This document shows positions 45,836 to 57,700 of a DNA stretch of 64,000 bases, piece by piece. Each line of letters begins with the position of its first letter. The first letter of the stretch is position 1. A program made the translations under genes and the position numbers. Source of the DNA: Bryoerythrophyllum caledonicum (taxonomy: Eukaryota; Streptophyta; Bryopsida; Pottiales; Pottiaceae). The stretch is taken from contig OZ020521.1 of the NCBI GenBank assembly GCA_963971425.1, positions 1,366,501 to 1,430,500 of the forward strand, written 5' to 3'. The notes below the pieces were generated by a model. The model had not been told where the DNA came from and did no database searches. It worked only from the letters and a program-made list of their open reading frames with translations.

Positions 45836-46560
45836 ACATGCTCTTCCCCACCAAACATCCTTTAAAATCACTCTACATTAGTTCATATGGAAATCTGCTA
45901 TAGCAGTCCGGTATGTGGTCCCTCACTACGTCCATTGAAGATATATTGCTTCTTGAGTTCTTCTTAGGAAAATTATTTAAATACCAATATTAGTTCCACA
46001 TACATGGTTGGAGTTCCTCAGTTGACAAAAATCACAATTAAAATTTCCACTTAATTCAAATTCAGGGTCTCCCTCTTTTAATCTCACTTACTCGTTGGAT
46101 TTTTATAAGTCTTGATGAATAACTAGTTGAAATTGTATTTGGAATCCAACTTTTCTCTCCTCTATTTGTGCAAAGAATTGTTTTCATCAAAACACAATTC
46201 ATCCACGGTCATAGGGTAGTAATATCCATTTCATCGGTCAGTCCCTGCTCTAATTTCACTTCTAGTGGCAACTTAGTACATCTTAATAGCACTTCAATCT
46301 TAGATCTAGTCCAATTTTTACGGCTATAGGACCCTACCCTAAATGTTCACTTTTACTTTTCCTTTAACTTTAACTTTAAATTTCCATAAACTTTACTTAT
46401 TTTTCCTTAAACTCTCTACTTTTTGCGCTCTGGGCTCGCTAACCAAGGCTCGCCGCTCTCCGCTCACAACTCTACGCTCGCAAAATAGCTTTCCCCTTTT
46501 CCAATTCCTTGTTGCACCCGCAACCTCCTTTCTTTGTCTCTTTTATCTTCTCGCCTTGGC

Positions 46561-47039
46561 CATGAACCTCCTCCAACTCCCAAAATCCTAGGAATCTCCA
46601 CTACCACAAAACCTTAGGAATCTCCACCAACTTGTTCACAAAGGCACGTTCTCTACAAAACCCTAACTTGCACCTCCTCCTCTTCACAATTTTGTTATAT
46701 CCTTTTTTTTCTAAACCCCATCCCTATAAAATATACGATCAAACTATGGAGATAGAAGGATAACATCCTGAAATATATAAGATTTCCAAGGTTTCAAAGT
46801 TGGGATTGCCAATTTCTTCACAGTCAATGGTCTTCTCTTGGCGGGTGTGGCTTCTACTCTAGAGGTGCTGGTGGATTTGGCTTGTTGTGGACGTGGATTG
46901 TTTTTGGGGATTTCTCAGAGTTCTCCGCTATTGGTCCTACAATGCACGTCTTTGCCACTACCTTTCTTCACGATGGTTTTACAAGGGATGGATTGACAAC
47001 GACCTTTAAAACTCATGCGATTTTATAGGGCTCTATTAG
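46561..47039. other. Spacer between the long-arm element and the LINE 5'-end copy
   Basis: Short direct repeat AATCTCCAC-ACC near 46590-46635. No frame or element end can be supported. Confidence 0.35.
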
Positions 47040-48626
47040 TAGGGGGGAGGGAGGTTCTATATAAGGGGAGGAAGGTTAGAGAGAAGATAAGAAGGATTAA
47101 GGATGGATGGAGTAGGTTGTAGGGTGGAGGAAGTAGGTCGTATGCTAGGAGAGGGGGTCGAAGAGGAAGAGGGAGGTCCCAAATGGGGAGGGAGGTTGCA
47201 GTTTTGGGACAGAGGAGGTTGCAGAGAGGGAGGGAGGTCGTTGTGGTAGGTGGGAGGAGAGGGGGAGGGTTGCAAGGGGTTAGAGAAGAGGGTCGCAGAG
47301 GGAATGCGAGGTAGCTATTGGGGAGGGGGTCGTAGATGGGATGTCTGTGATACAGACTGCGGGAGAGTGGGGGCGGGGGTTTAGTGTATGGGAAAGCCTG
47401 GAGAGAGTGGGGGCGGGGGTGATGAATGTGGGGGCTATAGAGTTTAGAGGGTCTGGGGTTAGGGTTTTGGGGGTGAAGGGGATTGTGGTTGGCAGTGTGG
47501 TGTTGAGAGGGCGAGGATAAGAGGCGGGACTGAAGGAGAGGGGGATGGGGGAGAGGAGGGAAGGGAGGGAGTTGTTTGAGAGGGAGAGGAGAGGCGGGAG
47601 GAGGATCTTGTTGCAGAGAGAGGGAGGCTATGGAGACTGAAAAGAGTTGAAGGTTTTGTAGGTGTAGTCACCTTTTTTGTCTATATTCTTGTTTTTGCGT
47701 GTTTGTGAGACGCTTGTCCGTGTACTGTTGTTGTTTGTCTGTTGATCACATGTCGTGGGTTGCTTCCAGATCGTTTATCACTGTTGATGATGATGTGTGG
47801 GGTTGTGATGGTGTCGCGGATCGTCTGTGGATGCGCGCGGAGTGACTTCGGGTTGGTGTTGGAGGGTTGTAAGCAGTAATACCGTGCCTCTAGTCTCATG
47901 TTTGTGTAGAGATGTGTGTCCGCGTAGTGAATCATCCTCCTACGGGGCGGGTTGGTGTCTTGGTTTGTTCCTCGTGCTCATTGTTTAGTTCTGTAGAGAT
48001 TTTGCACACCTCCTATAGTTGTGCCTAAGGGTTAGAGGGTTAGTGTCAAGGTGATTGTGGGTAGTGTTGCGACTAGTGTATATGAGGATTAAGGTGTTGT
48101 GGCTAGTGTGTGGTGTGACTATTAAGAGAAATTCATATTATGTAAAAACAATGCGATGAGTAAAATATAACTTCAAATGGTGGAAAGTTGTTGCCGGAGA
48201 CCACTGTCGAGTTGATCTCTTCCTCAATCTTGCGTGTGGAGTGTCTGGGTCGAGAAGGAGGAAGAGACTTATGAAAGGTAGCAGATCTACTATTTCTTCA
48301 CTAGATCTAAGTTAGATTTGACTTCTAACGTCTAGCAAGCATGGATCTATGCACCAACACAAGTTCCTCGCTCTTAGATCCACTTTGCTTAGATTGATCC
48401 TTCATACACGTTCCGTGATCGACTAACCTCAGATTTGGTATGTGAGCACTTCACAATACAAACACTACTTTGCAAACCTCTTTACAACTCAGATCTACAG
48501 TTTATGGAGGCTTTCAACAAGGCCAGCGACCCTTGTCGCCCATAAACCTTACTTCTGAGACTGAGTCCTTCCTCCTCCGTCATCAAAAAATACGGAGCTC
48601 ACCTAGACATCATTGAGCTAACTCTA
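47040..48626 (-). mobile_element. 5'-end-only copy of the giant LINE family
   Basis: On the minus strand it parallels the leader and the start of ORF0 of the giant LINE: GTCCTTCCTCC...CGGAGCTCA, AACAAGGCCAGC-ACCCTTGTCGC, and a frame (47681-47935) with INSDKRSGSNPRHV matching ISNSDKRPSDDLRQE. The homology reaches the same 5' terminus. It fades at about 47040 and there is no ORF1, ORF2 or tail next to it. Target duplications were not found. Confidence 0.7.
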
Positions 48627-48631
48627 TATAG

Positions 48632-51600
48632 ATGCCATCTGGTGATAATGATACCTATGTTAGACATGGTATGGAAAGGGGCGGGCGGGAACATCCTTTT
48701 TCACCAAGTCAAAGCCTATTGATATCGGTTGGTTGCGCGAAGCTGATCATACAAAGATGCCATGTTCTGAGCAACGTGTGGAAAGGAACTTGCATCATGT
48801 GGCAATCTGCTTGTGTATAATCCAAATTCTATGGGGAAAGAAAGAGAAAAAATAAACATATTTTTTTTATATGATTAATAATCATTTTAAGTGTAATTGA
48901 TTATTTTTATTTACTTATGACTTGAAATACATTATATTACAAAAATGCCAATTAAGATATTTGGCAAATAATATTAAAAGATGAAATTATTTTTAGTTGA
49001 TTTTTATTTATTAATTCACCAACATAAAACTTGGTAACATATTCTATGTTGATGTTTGTTTGAGGACACGTAGCTATAGAAATTTGTAAGAGGATCAAAT
49101 TTAATAAGGATAATAATTTATGTCTGGTAGTTATATAAATAATAAAATAGTGAGTACATTTTTTACTCTCTCATACCAAAATAAATTAAAAATTGCGTGG
49201 GTCATTGTACCTTAATATAGAAATGCAAAAAAGATTATGAGAGAGATGATCCCACGACCCCACCATTGAACTTTTTATTGGTTTTTTGACTTTGAATATA
49301 CTCTTGTGAGTCCTTCCAACCAAGTCACAATTCGAAACATCTTTAAATCATTTTCCAATATTGAAAAGAAGTATGTAACCACCACATTTATACTAGAAAT
49401 TGGAGGTGCACTAAATAATTCTTCAAACATAAGTATAGAGTCCATATTGTCATTGTAATAATAATTTCAAATGGCCATTGTAATAAAAACTTCAAGTATC
49501 TAAATATATGTTCAAATTCATGAATGAAAATCAATTTGTTAGTACTGAACATAAAAAGAGTAGTGTATGATTTAATCAGAATTTGGATAATGAATCTAGT
49601 AATTAAAAATCTATGGAAAAACAAGTCTAATTGAACGAAAAAAAATAACTAAAATTAGACCAAAAAAATTGTTTTTTTGGAAAATCTATCAAAAGTAAAA
49701 GTAAAATAAAATGTTCCCAAGATGAAAAATGGAAATTTCTAAAACAATTACAAGCTTTAACTGTAGTCTTAAATCCTACAGAGCTTAAGTATTTATAATA
49801 AATTTACAATTAAATACTAGATTTTTTATTCTACAGATGACAAAATTAGGCTAAATAACATATCAGAATTATATAGAAAAAATACAACAATTCACTTTCT
49901 TGACTTGTACATTTAAATTACCTAGACATGAACATTTTATTAGAGTAGAAGCCTCAAATGGGACAATTTTTTTTTCTTTGAGATGGAAAATTCGGTTTTT
50001 AGAGAGAACTTTATATTTCTAAGAATATCAACATGCCTTTGCATTTCCCGGTACAAGAGTAATTGAACAAACATAATTTTTGTTAAAAAATTTCCTTCAA
50101 TATTAAATCAAATAGTTTGTTTTTCTAAAAACATCTTTTACAAAAATACCATTATCTAATGGGTCCCTCCCTACAAATGAATTAATAATTCTTGCAAAGA
50201 TGAGGTGTACAAAAAATTAGAAACTAAAAAAATTAAAAACTAAAATTTTTATTTATTTTTGAATATTTGATTTTGTAATATTTAGACAAGTAATTTTGGT
50301 AGAGCCCCACCTTTGCAATTTGTTTGTTGCATATTTTTTGAGTTTTTTGTTCCTTTTTTTTAAAACATATCAAAATCGGCGATATCTTAATAAACCATTT
50401 CAATGCTACACCTTCGACCACTTGGCCATCTTTACTTTAATATTTTTGTGTGATCCCTTCCGGTTTCCGAGAGGGCCCAAGCCATCAGTTCAATATTTTT
50501 TTTGGTTAAATGTAATTATACAAATATAGTATGTAAAAATAAATTCACTCTGGGTCCATAAGTAGTGACAATTGCCCTATGAAGACTCGCTTTTGCTACG
50601 TCTCTTGTGAAATCAAAAGGATGATTTATAAACAATTCACATTTTTAAATTCTAGAAAGGCCCATTTGTAGTTGACCATTTATTAAAAACATATATTTCT
50701 TTTTTCAAAAAAAATAAAAAATGATAAGAACTTAGTCTTGGGCCTCCACATTAAGCTATTCCGACTTTTATCTTCAGGCAGCTTGTTCACTAGAGTTTTG
50801 TTGTCCATAAAATAGCTAAATTAAAAGCATTCCAAGCTGAAACATCAAAAAATCCAATATTTAAAACAATTTCTAAAATAACTAGAAAAGTTGAGTACAA
50901 TGTCTAGATATCCATTTACTCTAGTATATATAGTTGCTACTTGTTCTTCTATGGCCAAAGAAGTTGATTGAGACTCTTTAACTACTAAAGGACCGGGCCT
51001 TATGCTTCACCAAAACCACCCCAAAACTGCCACTTTGAGATGGGACATTATTGGACTTAATCAAATTATTTTTTTGCTATTTTCAACCATAAGATCTTCA
51101 AGACTACTACAACAAGAAGACATCCAAAAAAAGAAAATTACATAAATGAAATTACTTGAATTTTATGATATATGTAGTGAATTATTATTATATGTCATTT
51201 ATGTGTTTTTCTAGTAGACATGTTTTTTATTTATAATCATGTTTGTTAAATAACATTTATTTTCATCTTAGACATTATTTATGAGTGTAAGAATAAAAAA
51301 TTAACAAAGAATATTTTCTCAATGATATAATGTTCAAAATGTCTATGATAGATATCGAATATTCCTAGTCTTGAAAGTGGTGATCAATATCATGTAATTA
51401 TGGTTTGAGCAAACATGAACTAGAAGATAAAGAACGTACGTATGGACCCATTATCCTCAATGGGGCAACATAGAAATTTGTAAGCAAATTTGTTAGATAT
51501 CATGTTGGCCAGGCCTACAATTGTCGCAATGTATTCCTTGGATTAGATATGGATGTAATAATATAATAAGGATAAAAATATTGTCTTGCTCAAAGGTTTG

Positions 51601-54120
51601 TAGATGTTGACTAACTCCACAGAGAGACCAGGGCATCGTTGCCTCATAAAACACTCCCAAGCAACGACGTTTTGATGTATTTTTTTTACCATTAACCATA
51701 TATTATATCTTATAATATACTTCTATCTAAAGTCCCCTTATTTTTGAAGTTGCAGTCCAACACCTGGATTGAGAGTTTATAGTGTTCAAAGTCAACAAAA
51801 TGGTTTATTTTCTTATTGCCTGAGTGAGTGGATAAGATGACTTTGAGTTCACTTTGTATAAAAAAAATCTCTATTTTTGGACTCATGCTTTGAAATTTAG
51901 TATCATCTAATGTTAAAACATGGGACTCTTTAATATAGTAAAGTAACAAAAAAATAACATGAATTGGCAAATTCTGAACCTCTTCTCCTTGCACAATTAT
52001 TTTGAATATGCTACAATCATTTTCTACCTTTAAAAATTGGTGTATAAGGAACTAGTACCATGCTAAACATGACGGTAATGAGTTTAGATCATGTGTAGTG
52101 CAAAACTTTGACACCAAGTGAAGTCAAAGTTAGTTGACCTACTCAATGTAGGGATAAAAATGGACCTTTTCAATTTCAATCACTACAACCTTTCAATCCG
52201 TACAAAGGAAATTGATGCAACTTTGTGATTGCGTTTCTTTATGGGTGGTTATTAAGATCATATAATTGAAACTACAAATAATTTGCAGCAAATGATTTAG
52301 AGGTCAATGGTTATAAGCATGTCAATGTAAAAAATGAGTTTCAACTAAAATTTTATATTTAACCACATCTATATAGACGTAGGAGGCTAAGAATGTTCAT
52401 ACTATATGATTATGTAGTTTATTTTATATTTTAAAAGTACCAAAAAGTTAAATTTGTCTTGATTGTATATTATATTATCAAGTAACATGTTGTGACGTGA
52501 GCTGTAGAGCCAAAATGTTGAAATTAGCTTCTTTCAATTCTTATGGCCTAAAGGATTGAAAATAACTTAAAAATTAGTTTGTGATAGTAAAAATTAAGTT
52601 AATCCTTTAAAATGAATACAAAGGTCAAGAATCTTAAAAAAACTAGAAGTAGTGTGAAAGGAATATTAGAAAAGACTTGTGGAATAGTCACACTCTTTAA
52701 TTAAATGAAAGGATTTATGATGAAATGAACGGATAGAAGGAGATATAGAAAAATCTTTTAAAGAGTTGTGGCTCTTCATAGTTTTAGAATAAGAAAATAG
52801 GAATTCATTTAGAATTCACCACATCTTTGAGTAATAGAATGTGTGTCCTAGCTTTGTTGAAAGCTAATATTTGTAAGATTGAATGCTTCTAAGTAATCTA
52901 AGCTTGAGTGAAAAGTTAGACTTACTTCTAGAAGATTTATCTTGCATTTTATTGTAATTGTTCTTACCACATTGAAGAAGAAAATACTAAAAATTGTGAT
53001 TTCATAAATTGGTGAATCAATTTAAAAATTAATGTTGTAGTTATTGAATAAGTGCCGTTGAAGGATAATAAAGTGTATTTGTAAATTAAATATACTTGTG
53101 ATTAAAAAAAATTATAAAAATAATTGAATTGAATTGAATTTAAGAATTCATGTATTGGAAATTAATTGATTAAATTCATTGAATTAATTGATTATATTCA
53201 TTGAATTAATTGCACTAAAGAAAATAGAGTTATCATAAGGAGAATTTGCAATTACTTCAAGATAAGATTATTTTTGTCAAATTGTGAATGTGATTAAAAG
53301 AAATATTTAATGAAGGTAACTTTGAATTAACTTCTAATAAGTGGAATTGTTTAAGTTAATGTGTGTGATTGTTAAGCCACTTGGAGCTTGAAAGTTATTA
53401 GTGGACGGACTTGATAAAAGAAGGATTATAAATTGCTTGAGGTAATTTGTGAATTAATTAACCAACAAATAATGAAGGAACAAATCAATGAGCTATTATA
53501 ACGGACAAGTTCGATCAGACTAGCAACCCTTAGTTAGAGATTGGGCACACACGCAAGAAAAACAAAGAGCAAGGCTTTTTGTTGCAATCACTCTTCATAT
53601 TGGGTTAACATTGAAATTCCCAATCCTTTAAGAGTGTAGATTGTTTAACCTAAAAACCTTTAAATGAATGCATTATAACTTTAAGTTTTGTTACAAGAGA
53701 CATATTTTAAGCAATAATTAGAGAATAATTACTTAAAACTAGACAGTAGACCATCCCGGGAACGTATTTAGAATTAGGAGTGAAGCTTGGGTGTTTTGCG
53801 AGTGTGAATTTTACGGTTTACAGAGCCTTTTAGGATTTTACCAGGAGCGCATTTGGGCTTGGTTATAACTAATTTATTTTCTCAACCAAATACAAATACA
53901 ACAAGCCTCATAAAGTACATTAGAAGATGTTATGTCTAATTTGCAATTAATAACGAGCAAATAACTTGCGGCTTTCTACCAGCAACCAGTGCACTTGGCT
54001 AAGTGTGCATAATTGCTTAATTGCATGTTTTATATGAAATGATAGACAATTTTTTATTATGGTGAATTTTATTCATTGAGAACAGATAATCCAAAAGATA
54101 GTTGACATACAATGGTAGTT
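48632..54120. other. AT-rich spacer, no gene seen
   Basis: Very AT-rich DNA with only short conflicting frames. A faint run at 50905-50985 resembles decayed Copia RNase H text but is too weak to call. The rest shows poly(A)/poly(T) runs and no tandem arrays or TIR pairs that I could find. Confidence 0.5.
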
Positions 54121-54236
54121 AGAAGTTTCAATGAGGAAAAGGAAAGAGCCCGACATATTTGGAAAAGCTAGGGTAATTAAAGAAACAGGGATGGTGAAAA
54201 GGAAAGAACCCGATATATTTGGAAAAGCTTGGATAA
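54121..54236. repeat. Tandem duplication of about 60 bp, site of MITE insertion
   Basis: GGAAAGAGCCCGACATATTTGG and GGAAAGAACCCGATATATTTGG head two copies. The text after the MITE (GCAAAGCAAGGATGGTGAAAG) completes the second copy. Confidence 0.7.
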
Positions 54237-54239
54237 CTA

Positions 54240-54874
54240 CACCAATAATGTTCATTAGTGTTATGGCACCAATAGTGTAACTACCCCTATGACCTGACCT
54301 TCACTAAATGTCAATTTGTTTACATTTAGTGTTCAATGTCAAAAAAATCAGCCTAACAAAATTGCTCATAACTTTTGCATCACAACGAATTTGAAGATGT
54401 ACCGTGTACCGATGGAATCTCCTTGAAAAAACACATAAGCTAGTCATCTCACTCGATAGAATTGGTGCGAAACTGATAAAGATATGCCTCCTCAAACTTT
54501 CAACCAAAACTCAAGAAATCTGCCCAAAAATATTCGTTATAACTTTTTATTTAAGACGAATTTGAAGATGGATAAGGTGCCATTGGAAGCGTCTTTTCAA
54601 ATCAGTTTAGATAGGCACCAAAAAATCTCAAATTGGACAAAAATTGCCCACGAAATCATCATTTGGCATGTGGCAAAATTTGGGTGACTTGCAATGAATT
54701 GTTACATAACCAACACTAAATGTCAATATGTTGAAATGTAACAAGGGCAAAAGTTACAGAAATTGGCAATTAGTGTTTAATTTGACATTTAATGTAGTTA
54801 CATTAGTAGGGTAATTGACATTTAGCGTTTAAGTTCGTAAATAGTGTTGCAAACACTAATGAACATTATTGGTG
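54240..54874. mobile_element. TA-flanked MITE, Tc1/Mariner-like
   Basis: TIRs CACCAATAATGTTCATTAGTG and its exact inverse at 54854-54874, flanked by TA at 54238-54239 and 54875-54876. It is 635 bp with no coding. The interior repeats CACTAAATGTCAATTTG-type words in both orientations. The surrounding duplication shows what the empty site looked like. Confidence 0.75.
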
Positions 54875-54879
54875 TAGCA

Positions 54880-56071
54880 AAGCAAGGATGGTGAAAGATA
54901 TACTGTACTGGCTCAAAGGTGCTCCCGAGCAACGAGGAAGCACCTCCAATTACTGAAACAGAAAGAACAAAGAAGTTTCCATGGTATGCTTTTAGGCTGT
55001 GAGGATAAGCGATATCGACAGTGAATGGATGCTACAGTTTAGAGTCAAGCAGAACCTCGATGTGGGAGTAGAGATCCGCTAATAGTGAACCTACAAAGAA
55101 GACGTTTGCAACAAGGTACGATTTGATGGTTTTCCATAGGCTGCAAAATTCTTTTGATGTGACCATTGTAATCAAATAATTTTATGTAGTAATTGTGTCG
55201 CACATGGTAATTGAATGGCTCCTTGAAGAGGAGTGTTAGAAGTGATTGAAATGTTATTTGTAACAAAATATATGACGAATGTAACCTGGTTTTTAGTATT
55301 GAAGTAAGTTGCTGCAAACGTGGATGGCACTCAGTTTTGGTGTTGTATAGTAGTCGTTGTAGAGAAGTTTCTATGAGTCACCTGTCACAGTTGATGAAAA
55401 GTAAACATCAGTCTTTGTGTGCATCCAAATCCTCATGGACCAATCAGCACAGGACGGAAAGTTCTTAGACTCCTTAGGATTTGATTCCTAGAGTCATGTT
55501 GCGACAAAGCATATTGGTATGGAGATGAAGCTACTCAGGTAGTGGCATCCTCAGCACATCAAAGTGTCTGTGCATGGGTACATTGTAGAGGTCCCTAAAC
55601 CCTATTACCGCAGGATGTGTGTTGTTGGTGTTTTCTGAAATCACTTAATTGTGTGGTATGGACTTGGTAATCGTGAGATTGTTTTTATTTGGATAGGGTA
55701 CGAGACATACAAGAAAATGTATTGACTGGCTTTGCTTACCACATGATGGACTGTGCAAGAGAGCAACGGAATTAATGTTCAAAGTCCGTTAAAAAACCGG
55801 GGCGCCATCGAGTGAACCATTCAAGGATGATTAAGATCCGGAGTCACAACCGTACGAGTTTTGGCAACATTGGATTCCCGTAGAAACAAAGGACACTACC
55901 AATCAGGACATTATTGATCTAGTCAAATGCATCATCTTTTATTTGATTACCCTATCATGCCGCTGCAAACATCTTAGAATAAATTGATTTAGAACAATGA
56001 AGACTTCAAAGCTTTGAATTTATTCCAATTCAATTTTTGTTGTCGAATAAAAGAAACTAATGGCTTTGGTG
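54880..56071. other. Spacer with decayed gene-like text, no gene supported
   Basis: Around 55550-55720 the plus strand has scattered gene-like words (HGYIVEVPKPYYRRM, VWYGLGNREIVFIWIGYETY) in one frame with stops between. I recognise no family. Confidence 0.3.
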
Positions 56072-56072
56072 T

Positions 56073-56478
56073 GTGATACATGATACTCCGGACAACTTTG
56101 TGGCTTCATCATCAGTATGGTCTCATTTGGGAATATCTAGTGCAGCAGATGAAGTGGATGGCGAAGAATGGAGGCATCTAGACGGAGATAATACAAGTTC
56201 AAAGCCTGGTAGGAGTTGGAGAGTACTAGGGACAATTGAGTTTTGCAATGTTGGCAAGAGGAGTGGAGGAAACGTACAACTCGGAAGACATGTTTGTTGA
56301 GTTTAAGAAGCTTGTACCACAGTTGTCAATTGCCGTACCAAAGGTAACAAAAGGATTTGGGGTTGAAGCTCAGGAAGACCGCAATTATTTTGGGAGAAGT
56401 AGTCTAGGAGAGAATGCACCTCATGTAATTACTACGATGGACACAAAACGTGTTAGTAAAGAAAAAGTTTCTTTTTGA
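56073..56478 (+). pseudogene. Hypothetical decayed ORF pair
   Basis: Two overlapping plus-strand frames, 56073-56300 and 56236-56478. The second reads ARGVEETYNSEDMFVEFKKL and VPQLSIAVPKVTKGFGVEAQ, which looks like coding text. The first ends where the second becomes gene-like, suggesting a frameshift. It may belong with the decayed text upstream at 55.5-55.9 kb. No family recognised. Confidence 0.3.
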
Positions 56479-56490
56479 GATTTGTGCCTT

Positions 56491-56715
56491 GATTTGATTT
56501 AGGGGGGAGCTACGTGTTTATCCATGTCCGAGGTCATTAAAATATGATGTCAATTGTGTTTGTTTGTTCCAAACAAAACATCTCTCAATATTTGTGTGCT
56601 CTGATTTGATTTAGGAGGGGAGCTATGTGTTTATCCATGTCGGTGATCATTAAAATATGATGTCAAACATGTTCGTTTGTTCCGAACAGAACATCTTCCA
56701 GTATTTGTTGAATGG
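56491..56715. repeat. 112-bp tandem duplication
   Basis: GATTTGATTTAGG...GGGAGCTA-GTGTTTATCC recurs at 56491 and 56603, each followed by ATTAAAATATGATGTCAA and a GTTTGTTCC-AACA block. Confidence 0.75.
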
Positions 56716-57700
56716 ACAGCTTTTGATTAGCTTTGCGTAGACACAAATTTCGTAGAATTTCAACATACAGTTCAAAAGTTACAGTTTATTTTCACTTACA
56801 TATACAAATAGTGCAACAGTTCAGTGTGACATATCACAAATACCGTACGCTACGGTCAGTTTTGGCAGGCAAGTGCCGAAGCATTTTATTTTTTTGGTCA
56901 CATTGATTCGACACAATGGATATCACATAGGTATTGCACGAGTATCACCTAGATCTTGCACAGGTGTCACCTTGGTATTACATAGGTATCGCCTAGCCAA
57001 ATCTCTTGAAATTTCCAAAATTTTGGACAAGTCCCCATTTTGAATTAATTATGTACAAAACTGACCATAGTGTAGGGTACTGTCACAAAACTTAAATAAC
57101 TTCTAAATTCAATAGAAATTCGAGTTTTTGTCCATTTAAAAGAAAGAATTTAATGTCCTCTTGGAAAAGAAATTGAGATCTTTGCATCTACCATACGAAT
57201 TTGTGAATTTCAAAAATTTGAAAAGGCTATGATATATGCAAAATATAAAGTGTATTGTTGATTCTCAACACATAGTTGCATTGCAAGATTTTTTAGGACA
57301 TCTTCTACACCTCTTCTACTTCTAAAATTTGGTGCACATGTGCCTAACATGATCCTTTTCAAGTTAACATAATAAATTCACGGCCCATAGTGCAAAAAGC
57401 TGCCATAGAAGGTGGTCGAAGTTTGTTGCAGGTGTTTAGTATGACCTCAAAAAGAAATTATGTCTCACTTCAATGGCTGATATCTTTCAATCTGTGCGGT
57501 CAAACTTACCAAAATTTTCACCACACACTCTTATACAACTCTAGTACAAGATCTTACGGTTGAATTTTCGGAAAAAAATATTTTGTATCATTTTGTGTTG
57601 AATGCGCTGAAAATGGCAGTTTTGAGTGATTTTGAGGGGAAAATGTCTTGGTCCTTTGGGGGTTAAGCATTGTTACGCCCCCCATATTCTTGTAGTGATA
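56716..57700. other. AT-rich spacer, no gene seen
   Basis: No supportable frame. It ends with a stretch (57668-57697) that reads CACTACAAGAATATGGGG on the minus strand, like one CACTA terminus, but no partner end was found. Confidence 0.4.

Larger units (their letters stand above)
21860..46560. mobile_element. Foldback or long-TIR element with about 4-kb arms, host of the giant LINE
   Basis: The distal end of the left arm (about 21860-22260) and of the right arm (about 46150-46560) are diverged inverted copies: GCTCGCAAAATAGC, CCAAGGCTCGCCGCTCTC, TCTCTACTTTTTG and ACGGTCATAGG occur in the same order. The inner parts are inverted tandem arrays (24890-25710 and 42505-43640), and the arms meet in a palindrome at 42521-42787. 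Without the LINE (25726-42489) the span is about 8 kb. The middle of the arms (about 22.3-24.5 and 43.7-46.1 kb) I could not align. The outer ends and target duplication are not defined, so the class (foldback, Mutator-like, other) is open. Confidence 0.6.

Noticed and set aside
50905-50985. Old Copia RNase H remnant
   Set aside because: Only a short, weak resemblance in one frame; below what I can support.
57668-57697. CACTACAAGAATATGGGG on the minus strand, like a CACTA terminus
   Set aside because: No matching inverse end or 3-bp TSD was found in the window; 24525 and 52185 have similar words but do not extend into a TIR.
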